Assembly (NCBI GenBank): GCA_018716975.1
Contig: DVJE01000044.1
Span: 1 to 64,000 of the forward strand
DNA length: 64,000 bases
Source of the DNA: Candidatus Gallacutalibacter stercoravium
GTDB lineage: Bacteria > Bacillota > Clostridia > Oscillospirales > Acutalibacteraceae
Direction: 5' to 3'
The notes below the pieces were generated by a model. The model did not search any database. It was not told the DNA's origin and saw only the letters and a list, made by a program, of their open reading frames with translations. Shown in pieces: positions 16,215 to 23,810 of this stretch (its first letter is position 1; each line of letters opens with the position of its first letter). A program made the translations under genes and the position numbers.

Positions 16215-16790
16215 ATGACAAGCGAGTCCACCACCCCAACGAAACCGCAACAAACCGAACAATGGCTGCTCAACCGGATGCAGCAGGCTATTGTAACTAT
16301 GTTGAAAAGCTATGCGATTACCGAACCTGTGTATGGCGTTATTCTTACCTATGGCACAGGTTTGGGCGAAGATCTGCCCCCTTGGGTGGCTGTTGGCACC
16401 CAGCGGGAGCGCCAGGCCTTTTTAAAAGACGCCCCTCAAGAGGCGATGGATCTCATGTGGGACGGCGAAGTGCTGGAAATATACGATCCCATTGAGGCGT
16501 TGGAAGACGACGGGGAGTTTATGGATACTTGCGCCGAATGGAGCATAGACGCCCACCGATCCCGTCGGGTAGACGGTTCTGCCGCCGCGAGCGATAAGCT
16601 GGCCGCCCTGATGCTGCGGCTATGCTTTTCTCTAAATGATATCGACTGGAGCAAGATATTCCCCACCACTGCGGATTTTGTGGTTACCGTTTGCACCACC
16701 GAAGGGGACGGGCTGTGGGAAAACATGGCCATGTTGTTGCCCCCGGAGCGTTACGACGAAATGGCGGCCAAGGGCTACTTGCCCGAGTGA
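16215..16790 (+). CDS. hypothetical acidic protein, 191 residues
   Basis: The start is ATG 16215 with AAAAGGAG eight bases upstream; the frame extends to 16113 without a ribosome site. The protein is soluble and acidic, with no signal peptide. It has an N-terminal helix (QTEQWLLNRMQQAIVTMLKS), a beta-rich middle with YGVILTYGTG and PPWVAVGTQ, and an acidic IYDPIEALEDDGEF stretch. Its shape recalls small cytoplasmic immunity/SMI1-like or DUF4303-like proteins, but I cannot assign it. No toxin gene is next to it. Confidence 0.65.
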   Translation: MTSESTTPTKPQQTEQWLLNRMQQAIVTMLKSYAITEPVYGVILTYGTGLGEDLPPWVAVGTQRERQAFLKDAPQEAMDLMWDGEVLEIYDPIEALEDDGEFMDTCAEWSIDAHRSRRVDGSAAASDKLAALMLRLCFSLNDIDWSKIFPTTADFVVTVCTTEGDGLWENMAMLLPPERYDEMAAKGYLPE

Positions 16791-16889
16791 GCCGATGAAC
16801 CCGCCGCACAGTGGCAAGGGAGCGCATCCTGGCCGCATGTGTAAAAACAAAAGCAAATGCCGAGGTTCGCACGTTAGGGGGGCTTTTTT

Positions 16890-17351
16890 ATGCGATTAAG
16901 AAAATATATCCCGGAGGATTTGCCGCAAATCGCCCGGCTGTTTTATGATACCATCCACCAAGTGAACTGCCGTGACTACGCCCCGGAACAAATAGAAGTG
17001 TGGGCCGGTAGCCGGGATCGCCTGTTGGCGCAAAACGATTTTTTTGAATCCCTTTACACCCTGGTTGCCCTGGACGGGCAAACTGTCGCCGGTTACGGCA
17101 ACATCGGCAGCGACGGCTATTTGGATCACCTGTATGTGCACAAAGATTACCAGGGCAAGGGTGTGGCCACCGCCTTGTGCGACGCGCTGGAACAGTATGC
17201 CGCAAGCCAAGGGGCAACGTGCATCACGGTGCATGCCTCCATTACCGCGCAGCCCTTTTTTCTCCATAGGGGCTACCGCACGATGCACAGCCAGCAGGTG
17301 CTGCGGCAAGGGGTGGCGCTCACCAATTACCTGATGCAAAAGGAGCTGTGA
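16890..17351 (+). CDS. GNAT family N-acetyltransferase
   Basis: A 153-residue single-domain acetyltransferase. The acetyl-CoA-binding segment is clear: a DHLYVHKDYQGKGVATALC strand-loop-helix with the Q/R-x-x-G-x-G/A pattern (YQGKGVAT), then the C-terminal HASITAQPFFLHRGY, which fits the usual A-x-x-FY-x-x-GY substrate-side motif. The start is ATG 16890. The substrate cannot be told from sequence; relatives of this type are often annotated PhnO- or YafP-like. Confidence 0.88.
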   Translation: MRLRKYIPEDLPQIARLFYDTIHQVNCRDYAPEQIEVWAGSRDRLLAQNDFFESLYTLVALDGQTVAGYGNIGSDGYLDHLYVHKDYQGKGVATALCDALEQYAASQGATCITVHASITAQPFFLHRGYRTMHSQQVLRQGVALTNYLMQKEL

Positions 17352-17516
17352 CGTAAAAAAGGGAACGCTGCCCGGATACGGGAAGAAAACGGGCTGGCAC
17401 AGAAAGCCCAACGCTTTTAGCGGGGGCATTATCTTTTTTCTACCGGCAGCTTGCTTCTCTGTTGCGCTCCCCCCGCCTACCTGGGGTCATTGTTTCGGCA
17501 AAGCATCATAACGGCG

Positions 17517-17547
17517 AAGGGCTTCCCTCAAGTTGAGGGAAGCCCTT
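17517..17547. terminator. strong bidirectional terminator
   Basis: AAGGGCTTCCCTCAA and TTGAGGGAAGCCCTT form a perfect 15-bp stem with a one-base centre at 17532. T-rich sequence follows on the plus strand. It lies between the convergent GNAT and fabV genes. Confidence 0.9.
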
Positions 17548-17595
17548 GCTATATTTTCGTTTTCATTTTTGTTTTGCTACCATGAGTTGCAGGCA

Positions 17596-18789
17596 TTACT
17601 GCTGCGGGCAAACTAAGCTGGGGATATCCACCACAATATCCACGTCTTGTTCATAGTCTACGCCCGCAAGATGGAAGCCGAACATCTGGTAAAAGTCTTG
17701 CCAGTAGCCGTCTACATCAGCCAGGTGTTTCACATTGTCAGAGTCGATTTGCTCCCACAGAGCCGCAACCTCTTGCTGCACGTCGGCGCGCATCTCCCAA
17801 TCGTCCAGGCGCACAAAGCCCTCTTCGTCGGTAACCGCGCCATTTTCTCCATACAGCTTCTCGCCAAACAGACGGCACATCTGCTCAATGCAGCCCTCAT
17901 GCAGCCCTTTTTGCTTCATGACCCGGTACAGCAAAGAGATATACAGCGGTACAACGGGAATAGCGGCGCTGGATTGGGTTACCAGGGCTTTGTTTACCGA
18001 AATGAATCCCTGTATGCCGGGAAGTTCCTCTCCAATGCGGCGGGCAGTGCGGTGCAAATGTTGCTTGGCCATGCCGATGGAGCCGTCTTTATAAATGGCG
18101 TGGGTCAGCTCTGGGCCGATATAAGAATAGGCCACTGTCTGAGCGCCGGGGGCCAGCACACCGCCGCGCTGCAGGGCGTGCATCCAGTCCAGCCAATCCT
18201 CACCGCCCATTACTTTAACGGTGGCGTCAATTTCCTCTTGGGTGGCGGGGGTAACGGTAACCTCTTCCACCCGGCCGGTTTTCAGATCCACCGTTTTGTT
18301 GGTGTAAGGCTCGCCCACGGTTTTCAGCACAGAAGAATAAGTGGTGCCGTCTGCTGTGGTGCGGCGGGGGGCCGCCAGGCTGTAAATCACCAGATCCACC
18401 TGGCCCAGATCCCGGCGGATTAGGGCTATGGCCTCTTCCTTTACCTGGGTAGAAAAGGCGTCGCCGTTGATGGTTTTGGCATATAGCCCCGCCTGGGCGG
18501 CATAGTCCTCAAAGGCGGCGGTATTGTACCAGCCAGCGGAGGCGGTGCGGGATCCCGACGCGGGCTTATCAAAAATAACGCCCAAGGTGGAAGCCCCCCA
18601 GCCAAAGGCCGCCGCAATACGGGAGCTTAACCCGTAGCCTGTGGAAGCGCCCAGCACCAGCACCCGTTTGGGGCCGTGGGCCGCACAGTGCTCTTTGGCA
18701 TACTCCGCTTGCCGGCGAACATTTTCCCGGCAGCCCACAGGATGGGCGGTGGTGCAAATAAATCCCCTAGTTTTTGGCGTAACGATCAT
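17596..18789 (-). CDS. fabV: trans-2-enoyl-ACP/CoA reductase, FabV/Ter family
   Basis: A 397-residue NADH-dependent enoyl reductase, exactly the length usual for FabV/Ter. Visible marks are the N-terminal MIVTPKTRGFICTTAHP, the VLVLGASTGYGLSSRIA dinucleotide loop, the SLAAPRRT segment and the active-site Tyr-x8-Lys in IYKDGSIGMAK, which separates this family from FabI (x6). It reduces the enoyl double bond in fatty acid synthesis, or crotonyl-CoA in butyrate-type fermentation (Ter). No fab cluster or butyrate genes are adjacent, so the physiological choice is open. It is downstream of a methionine aminopeptidase gene with a 112-base gap. Confidence 0.93.
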   Translation of the reverse strand: MIVTPKTRGFICTTAHPVGCRENVRRQAEYAKEHCAAHGPKRVLVLGASTGYGLSSRIAAAFGWGASTLGVIFDKPASGSRTASAGWYNTAAFEDYAAQAGLYAKTINGDAFSTQVKEEAIALIRRDLGQVDLVIYSLAAPRRTTADGTTYSSVLKTVGEPYTNKTVDLKTGRVEEVTVTPATQEEIDATVKVMGGEDWLDWMHALQRGGVLAPGAQTVAYSYIGPELTHAIYKDGSIGMAKQHLHRTARRIGEELPGIQGFISVNKALVTQSSAAIPVVPLYISLLYRVMKQKGLHEGCIEQMCRLFGEKLYGENGAVTDEEGFVRLDDWEMRADVQQEVAALWEQIDSDNVKHLADVDGYWQDFYQMFGFHLAGVDYEQDVDIVVDIPSLVCPQQ

Positions 18790-18901
18790 ATAAATTCCTC
18801 GCTTTCCGTGCTTTTCATGCTTTCCAGTTCCGGCGGCGAACCGCTTGGTATTCCCTGTATTTTTACTTGTTATTATGCCGCTTCAGAAGAGATAACGGCG
18901 G

Positions 18902-19789
18902 TTACCGGGCTAATATTTCCACCCCGGTTTCGGTTACAGCCACCGTGTGTTCCCATTGAGCAGAAAGGCTGCCATCCTCGGTATAAATGGTCCAGCCGTT
19001 GTCCTCATCCACATAAACGTCAGAGCCCCCTGCGTTTATCATGGGCTCCACTGTGAGCACCATGCCGGGCACCAGCACCATACCTGTGCCGCCTTTGGCA
19101 GCGTGGTTGACAAAGGGCTCCTCGTGAAAGGCCTTGCCCACCCCATGGCCGCCTAAAGCGGTTACCACTGAGTAGCCGTGCTCCCGGGCGCACCGGTTGA
19201 CCGCTTCGCCGATGTCTCCAACCGTCCCCCAGGGGCGGATGGCCTCAATGCCCAAGCGCATGCACTCTAAGGTTACATCCACCAGCTGTTGGGCTTGCTG
19301 GCTTACCCGGCCAATGCAAAACATGCGGGAGGCATCGGCAAAGTAGCCGCCCAATATGGTTGTGCAATCCACGTTGACGATATCGCCTTCTTGCAACACG
19401 CGGCCATCGTCGGGAATGCCATGGCACACCTCGTTGTTGACGCTGATGCAAATGCCCTTGGGAAAGCCGTTATAGTTTAAACAGGCCGGCACGGCGTGGT
19501 GATCGGTGATATACGTGCATGCCAACCGATCCAGCTCCCCGGTGGTAACTCCCGGCGCGATGTGCCGGGCCACCAGATCCAACGCGCCTGCATTGATACG
19601 GGCGCTGGCACGGATCCCAGCCAGATCTCCTGCGTTTTTAATCAAAGAATGCGGGGGAACCTGCCGCCCCGCCAGGCGCAGCTCCTCCAGCCGTTCATCA
19701 AAAGATAGGTGGCATTTTTTATATTTTAGGCCGCTGCCGCACCAGCAGGGGTCATTGCGCCCGGGCTGATCCGATGGGCAACTTGACAT
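18902..19789 (-). CDS. map: type I methionine aminopeptidase with N-terminal SEC-C zinc motif
   Basis: A 295-residue enzyme. The start at 19789 follows AAAGGAAG. The first 30 residues carry a SEC-C metal-binding motif (GRNDPCWCGSGLKYKKCH), then a linker and the pita-bread catalytic domain. The metal ligands appear in order: the NVDCTTILGGYFADASR Asp pair, the GGHGVGKAFHEEP His, the VEPMI Glu and the QWEHTVAVTE Glu. The enzyme removes the initiator methionine from nascent proteins. The SEC-C extension, also found in SecA, may help contact the ribosome. It is outside the usual ribosomal-protein operon and is probably an extra copy; that is inference. Confidence 0.93.
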   Translation of the reverse strand: MSSCPSDQPGRNDPCWCGSGLKYKKCHLSFDERLEELRLAGRQVPPHSLIKNAGDLAGIRASARINAGALDLVARHIAPGVTTGELDRLACTYITDHHAVPACLNYNGFPKGICISVNNEVCHGIPDDGRVLQEGDIVNVDCTTILGGYFADASRMFCIGRVSQQAQQLVDVTLECMRLGIEAIRPWGTVGDIGEAVNRCAREHGYSVVTALGGHGVGKAFHEEPFVNHAAKGGTGMVLVPGMVLTVEPMINAGGSDVYVDEDNGWTIYTEDGSLSAQWEHTVAVTETGVEILAR

Positions 19790-19862
19790 AAGGCAAAACT
19801 TCCTTTCCCGCTCTTTTGCGCGCCGCCGTTTACGCCGCGCGGCTATGTTTTTCTGCCATTCT

Positions 19863-19890
19863 ATTATACACAAAAATAGGCGGAATGCAA
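19863..19890 (-). promoter_or_regulatory. promoter of the methionine aminopeptidase gene
   Basis: On the minus strand TTGCAT (19890-19885), a 16-base spacer and TATAAT (19868-19863) lie about 75 bases before the start at 19789. Confidence 0.65.
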
Positions 19891-20044
19891 AATAGCAACA
19901 CTAGCGATAGCGCCGCCAAAATTTTTATGCTACAATGCAACCAGGTATAACCCCAATACCCCTGGCCGGAACAAATAAAAACAAATTGCTATTTGCGGCG
20001 GGGGATTGCCGGAAGACGTAAGGTTTTAGAATGGAGGATGTGTG

Positions 20045-21016
20045 ATGGATCCCCAGCAGTATCATTTAACCGATCCCCAAGGCTGGCGCCGGGCGCTGGA
20101 GGCGTTCCCGGTTTTGCCGGAGGAAAAACGGGTGGCCCGTCTTGCCCCGCCCCTGCCCGGCAAACGCCTTTCTATGGTGCTGGATACCGACGCTTACAAC
20201 GAAATTGACGATCAGTTCGCCATCGCTTATGCGCTCAGTTCCCCGGATCGGCTGGACGTGCAGGCTGTTTACGCCGCACCCTTTTTCAACGAGCGTTCGG
20301 TTTCTTTTGGCGACGGTATGGAAAAAAGCTATGAAGAAATAGGCCGCGTGCTGCAGCGGCTTGGCAAAACAGGGCAAGTGCCGGTGCTGCGCGGCTCTAC
20401 CGGTCATTTGGCAGAGGGCCTCCAATCCAGCGAAGCCGCCCAAGATCTGGTGCGCCGGGCTATGATGGCGCAAGATACCCTATATGTGGTATCCATCGGG
20501 GCCATCACCAATGTGGCGTCGGCGCTGCTGCTAGAGCCCCGCATTGCAGAAAAAATTGTGGTGGTATGGCTGGGCGGCCATGCGCACAACTGGAGCGACA
20601 CCTGCGAATTTAACCTGGATCAAGATAGGCTGGCGGCCCGATTGGTGTTGGATTGCGGCGTGCCTCTGGTGCAAATGCCCTGCCTAAATGTAGTGGATCA
20701 TTTAACCACCACGGTGGCCGAGCTGGAACGCTTTTTAGAGCCCAAAAGCGCCATCGGCGCCTTTTTAACAGAAAACGTGCGCAGCGAAGTGGCCAAATAT
20801 GCTCCGGCGGACTATCCCGCCTCCCGTGTGATTTGGGATCTGGTTCCCGTAGCATGGCTGGTGGATCCCAGCCGGGTGGATACCCGGCTCACCCACACGC
20901 CCCGCCTGACTGGGGAGGGAACCTGGAGCTTGGATACCCGCCGCCCCCTGATGCGGGTTGGCGCTTCCCTAAACCGGGACGCCATCTTCGCCGATGTTTT
21001 TCAAAAACTGGGATGA
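20045..21016 (+). CDS. nucleoside hydrolase family protein
   Basis: A 323-residue protein starting at ATG 20045, six bases after GGAGG. The inosine-uridine nucleoside hydrolase calcium-binding signature is clear: VLDTDAYNEIDDQFAIAYAL. Later GAITNVASAL, the VVWLGGHA strand and EFNLDQD match the second ribose/calcium contact region, whose usual form is E-x-N-x-x-x-D. Family members split the N-glycosidic bond of ribonucleosides to free base and ribose. The 40-residue N-terminal extension before the first strand is longer than in standard enzymes. A UroD-like gene follows by 104 bases, so a shared pathway of unknown nature is likely. Confidence 0.85.
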   Translation: MDPQQYHLTDPQGWRRALEAFPVLPEEKRVARLAPPLPGKRLSMVLDTDAYNEIDDQFAIAYALSSPDRLDVQAVYAAPFFNERSVSFGDGMEKSYEEIGRVLQRLGKTGQVPVLRGSTGHLAEGLQSSEAAQDLVRRAMMAQDTLYVVSIGAITNVASALLLEPRIAEKIVVVWLGGHAHNWSDTCEFNLDQDRLAARLVLDCGVPLVQMPCLNVVDHLTTTVAELERFLEPKSAIGAFLTENVRSEVAKYAPADYPASRVIWDLVPVAWLVDPSRVDTRLTHTPRLTGEGTWSLDTRRPLMRVGASLNRDAIFADVFQKLG

Positions 21017-21120
21017 GGGCTTGCCGGCGAAAGGATCGCTTTGCCCAGGCAAATGATTTTACCGGCCGAACCACGCAACTTAGACATTTATAAAATAAGG
21101 TATGGAAAGGGAAAGGAAAC

Positions 21121-22140
21121 ATGCAGATGAACGCAAGACAACGTGTGCTAGATATTTTTAACCACGGCGGCGCGGGCACAGGCTCCGCTATGTGGACGGG
21201 GCACCCCAACGATGCCACTGTTCCGATTTTTGCTAAAGCTTGGGGCATCGAACCCACCAGGGAGGCAATTTTTAATTACCTCAACGACGATTGCCGGTGG
21301 ATCAGCGCCGACGGCGGCTACCACCACCCCGAAGGGCGGCCGGCCTTTGACCCCTCGTGGAATGTCAAACGCGATACCCTCAGCGCGGCGGGCTGCTTTG
21401 CCGAAGCCGAAACAGTGTCCGACCTGGATGGCTATCCTTGGCCGGATCCCAGCTATTGCGATTTTACCGACGTGTATGCCGAAATTGACAAGTTTCAGGA
21501 TAAAATGGTTTTTACCGGTTTGTGGAGCCCCTTCTTCCATTTGATTGCCGATTTCTTCGGCATGGAAAACTATTTTATCAAAATGTATGATTGCCCCGAC
21601 GTGGTGCTGGCCGCCACCGAACGCATTACCGACTTTTATGTAGAAGCCAACGACAAATTCTTTGCCGGACTGGGAGACAGGGCCGACGTCATGTTCTTCG
21701 GCAACGATTTCGGCACCCAGCGGGATCTTTTTATCTCTCCAGATAACTTTCGCAAGTTTGTGCTGCCCTCTTTTAAACGCTTGATAGCCGTGGGCAAAAA
21801 ATACAACAAAAAGATTATGCTGCACTCCTGCGGCTCCATTTACCGCATCATCCCCGATCTGATCGACGCGGGGGTAGATATTCTGCATCCCATCCAGGCC
21901 CAGGCGGCGGGGATGAGCGCCCAGGAGCTGCGCCAATACAAAAACGATCTGGCTTTTGTGGGCGGTATTGATGCCCAGACCTTTTTTGTTAACGCCACGC
22001 CTGAACAGATTAAAGACGAGGTGCACCGCGTGCGGGATATTCTGGGCCCCAGCATTGTGATTTCGCCCAGCCACGAAGAGATTTTGCCCAACGTTCCCGC
22101 CGAAAATGTGCTGGCCATGGCCCAGGCCGCCCGAGATTAG
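21121..22140 (+). CDS. uroporphyrinogen decarboxylase-like protein (MtaA/CmuA branch)
   Basis: A 339-residue TIM-barrel protein of the URO-D superfamily. The C-terminal half carries the diagnostic pattern: KKYNKKIMLHSCGSI (His and Cys of the zinc site), IIPDLIDAGVDILHPIQ, AFVGGIDAQTFF and the late SPSHEEILPNVPAENV. True UroD has neither this HxCG motif nor these spacings; the pattern is that of methylcobamide:CoM methyltransferase-like and other uncharacterised URO-D paralogues. No haem genes or corrinoid protein lie nearby, so porphyrin decarboxylation is unlikely. The partner is a nucleoside hydrolase-like gene just upstream. ATG 21121 or ATG 21127 may start it. Confidence 0.85.
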   Translation: MQMNARQRVLDIFNHGGAGTGSAMWTGHPNDATVPIFAKAWGIEPTREAIFNYLNDDCRWISADGGYHHPEGRPAFDPSWNVKRDTLSAAGCFAEAETVSDLDGYPWPDPSYCDFTDVYAEIDKFQDKMVFTGLWSPFFHLIADFFGMENYFIKMYDCPDVVLAATERITDFYVEANDKFFAGLGDRADVMFFGNDFGTQRDLFISPDNFRKFVLPSFKRLIAVGKKYNKKIMLHSCGSIYRIIPDLIDAGVDILHPIQAQAAGMSAQELRQYKNDLAFVGGIDAQTFFVNATPEQIKDEVHRVRDILGPSIVISPSHEEILPNVPAENVLAMAQAARD

Positions 22141-22157
22141 TCCAATCCCTGCAGGCC

Positions 22158-22197
22158 AGCTGTTAAGCTGTTAAGCGGCTAGACGGCTAAACGGCTC
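22158..22197. repeat. degenerate 8-bp tandem repeat, five units
   Basis: AGCTGTTA, AGCTGTTA, AGCGGCTA, GACGGCTA and AACGGCTC follow each other without gaps. The first two are identical and the rest drift. It lies between the UroD-like gene and its terminator. Confidence 0.6.
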
Positions 22198-22228
22198 GCA
22201 TATAACAACCGAACAGCAACCTATTTTC

Positions 22229-22259
22229 GAGCGTCAAGGTTACCCCTTGGCGCTCTTTT
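22229..22259 (+). terminator. intrinsic terminator
   Basis: GAGCGTCAAGG and CCTTGGCGCTC form an 11-bp stem with one G-U pair, followed by TTTT. It ends the nucleoside hydrolase/UroD-like transcript. Confidence 0.8.
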
Positions 22260-22353
22260 GCTGCCACGGCCAAACCTACACAAACCTACACCAAGAAAAA
22301 TTTTACCGGTTGCGGAGCATCTCTTGCGTTTGATGCATAAATATGATACCATA

Positions 22354-22378
22354 ATTGTACTACTGTAACTAGTACAAT
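22354..22378 (+). promoter_or_regulatory. perfect palindromic operator of the GntR/ABC operon
   Basis: ATTGTACTA-CTGTAAC-TAGTACAAT is a perfect 9-bp inverted repeat with a 7-base spacer, 35 bases before the GntR start. TATGAT (22342-22347) just upstream is a possible -10 box. The position and symmetry fit an autorepressor site for the YtrA-type regulator encoded next. Confidence 0.7.
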
Positions 22379-22412
22379 ATCTTTTGGATACAACAGAAAG
22401 GGGGCCAGAGGA

Positions 22413-22805
22413 ATGCCGCTGTTTTCGTTGGATTTTCAAAGCAGGTTGCCCATTTATGAGCAGCTGTATCAAAACGTGGTGCGCATGGCGTCGTTGGGCG
22501 TGCTTCAGCCGGGCGAGCAGCTGCCCACTGTGCGTTCCCTGGCGCGCGAGCTTGGGGTCAACCCCAACACCGTGCAAAAAGCGTACCAAATGCTTGAGCG
22601 GGACGGCATCCTGAATTCGGTAACCGGCCGGGGCTCTTACATCGCTGAAAATCTGTCGGCTGTGGAGCAACGGCGCAAAGACGCTTGCCAGCGCCTTTGC
22701 CAAGCGGTGGATGAAGCGGTTAACGCCGGGGTGGATAAGCAACAAATTTTGTCTTTGGTGCAATCCCGGTTATCTGAAGAAAACGCCGCCAACCATGGCG
22801 GTTAA
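22413..22805 (+). CDS. GntR family regulator, YtrA subfamily
   Basis: A 130-residue repressor with the short two-part layout of the YtrA subgroup: a winged helix-turn-helix in the first 75 residues (PIYEQLYQNVV, LPTVRSLARELGVNPNTVQKAY and DGILNSVTGRGSYI) and a small helical dimerisation tail of about 50 residues with no effector domain. YtrA regulators usually repress their own operon with an ABC transporter and respond to envelope stress or cell-wall antibiotics. Here the ATPase and permease follow in order. The palindrome at 22354-22378 is its probable target. Confidence 0.92.
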   Translation: MPLFSLDFQSRLPIYEQLYQNVVRMASLGVLQPGEQLPTVRSLARELGVNPNTVQKAYQMLERDGILNSVTGRGSYIAENLSAVEQRRKDACQRLCQAVDEAVNAGVDKQQILSLVQSRLSEENAANHGG

Positions 22806-22910
22806 CCGCTTTGCCAGTTTTTTATCCGATTTTCACCAGACATTTTGGTTCTAGTAGAGGGGGAGAGGCATTTTAAAAGCCTCTGAGCCTCATAGAAAGG
22901 GTGGCAGCTT

Positions 22911-23810
22911 ATGATTGAAATTAAGGGGTTAACCAAGAGGTTCGGGCGGGTTACCGCCCTGGATAGGATGAACTGCACCATAGAAGAAGGCTCTGTTTTT
23001 GGGCTGGTGGGTTCCAACGGGGCGGGAAAATCCACACTGCTGCGTATATTGGCGGGCATTTACCTGCCCGACGGGGGCGAGGTTCATATTGACAATATGC
23101 CGGTTTTTGAAAACCCCGTGGTAAAAGGCCGGGTATTTTTCGTGCCCGATTTTCCTTATTTCTTTCCCCAATCCACACTGGCCGATATGGCAAAGCTTTA
23201 CCGCAGGCTGTATCCCAGTTGGGACGAAGCAGAGTACGCCCGTTTGTGCGGCGTGTTCCCGCTGGATATCTCCGCCCGCATTGCCAATATGAGCAAAGGC
23301 ATGCAGCGGCAGGCGGCGTTGATACTGGCCCTTGCCACCCGGCCGCGCTATTTACTGCTAGACGAAGTCTTCGATGGGCTGGATCCGGTTATTCGCCAAC
23401 TGCTTAAACGCATCTTGTCAGAGGCGGTGGGCGGCCAAGGGATGACCATTGTCATCGCCTCCCACAACCTGCGGGAATTGGAGGATCTGTGCGACCACGT
23501 GGGGCTGATGCACAAAGGCGGCGTGCTGCTGGAACAAGAGCTGGACGCGCTCAAGTTGGGCATTCATAAGGTGCAGGCCGCCTATATGCCCATGCCGCCT
23601 TTAGAGGCTTTTAAAGAGCTGGATATCGTGAAAATGGATACCCGGGGTTCTTTGGTAAGTTTGGTGGTGCGCGGCGAACGAGAGGAAATTTTGCAAAAGC
23701 TCAGCGGCATGGGGCCGGTATTTTTAGAGGCGCTTCCCTTAACGCTAGAGGAAGTATTTATTAGTGAAATGGAGGCAGCGGGTTATGATCTCGACAACAT
23801 CCTCAAATAG
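22911..23810 (+). CDS. ABC transporter ATP-binding protein
   Basis: A 299-residue ATPase. Walker A is GSNGAGKST, the signature motif is the variant NMSKGMQRQ, Walker B is YLLLDEVFDGLDP with the catalytic Glu, and the H-loop His is in IASHNLRELE. About 80 residues follow the nucleotide-binding domain, as in YtrB/BcrA-type subunits. It is 105 bases after the GntR gene and its end overlaps the permease start by 26 bases, which implies translational coupling. Together they form a YtrA-controlled exporter or envelope-stress transporter. Confidence 0.93.
   Translation: MIEIKGLTKRFGRVTALDRMNCTIEEGSVFGLVGSNGAGKSTLLRILAGIYLPDGGEVHIDNMPVFENPVVKGRVFFVPDFPYFFPQSTLADMAKLYRRLYPSWDEAEYARLCGVFPLDISARIANMSKGMQRQAALILALATRPRYLLLDEVFDGLDPVIRQLLKRILSEAVGGQGMTIVIASHNLRELEDLCDHVGLMHKGGVLLEQELDALKLGIHKVQAAYMPMPPLEAFKELDIVKMDTRGSLVSLVVRGEREEILQKLSGMGPVFLEALPLTLEEVFISEMEAAGYDLDNILK

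Noticed and set aside
21148-22074. 308-residue minus-strand open frame
   Set aside because: It is the shadow of the UroD-like gene; composition is His/Gly-rich and it has no start signal.
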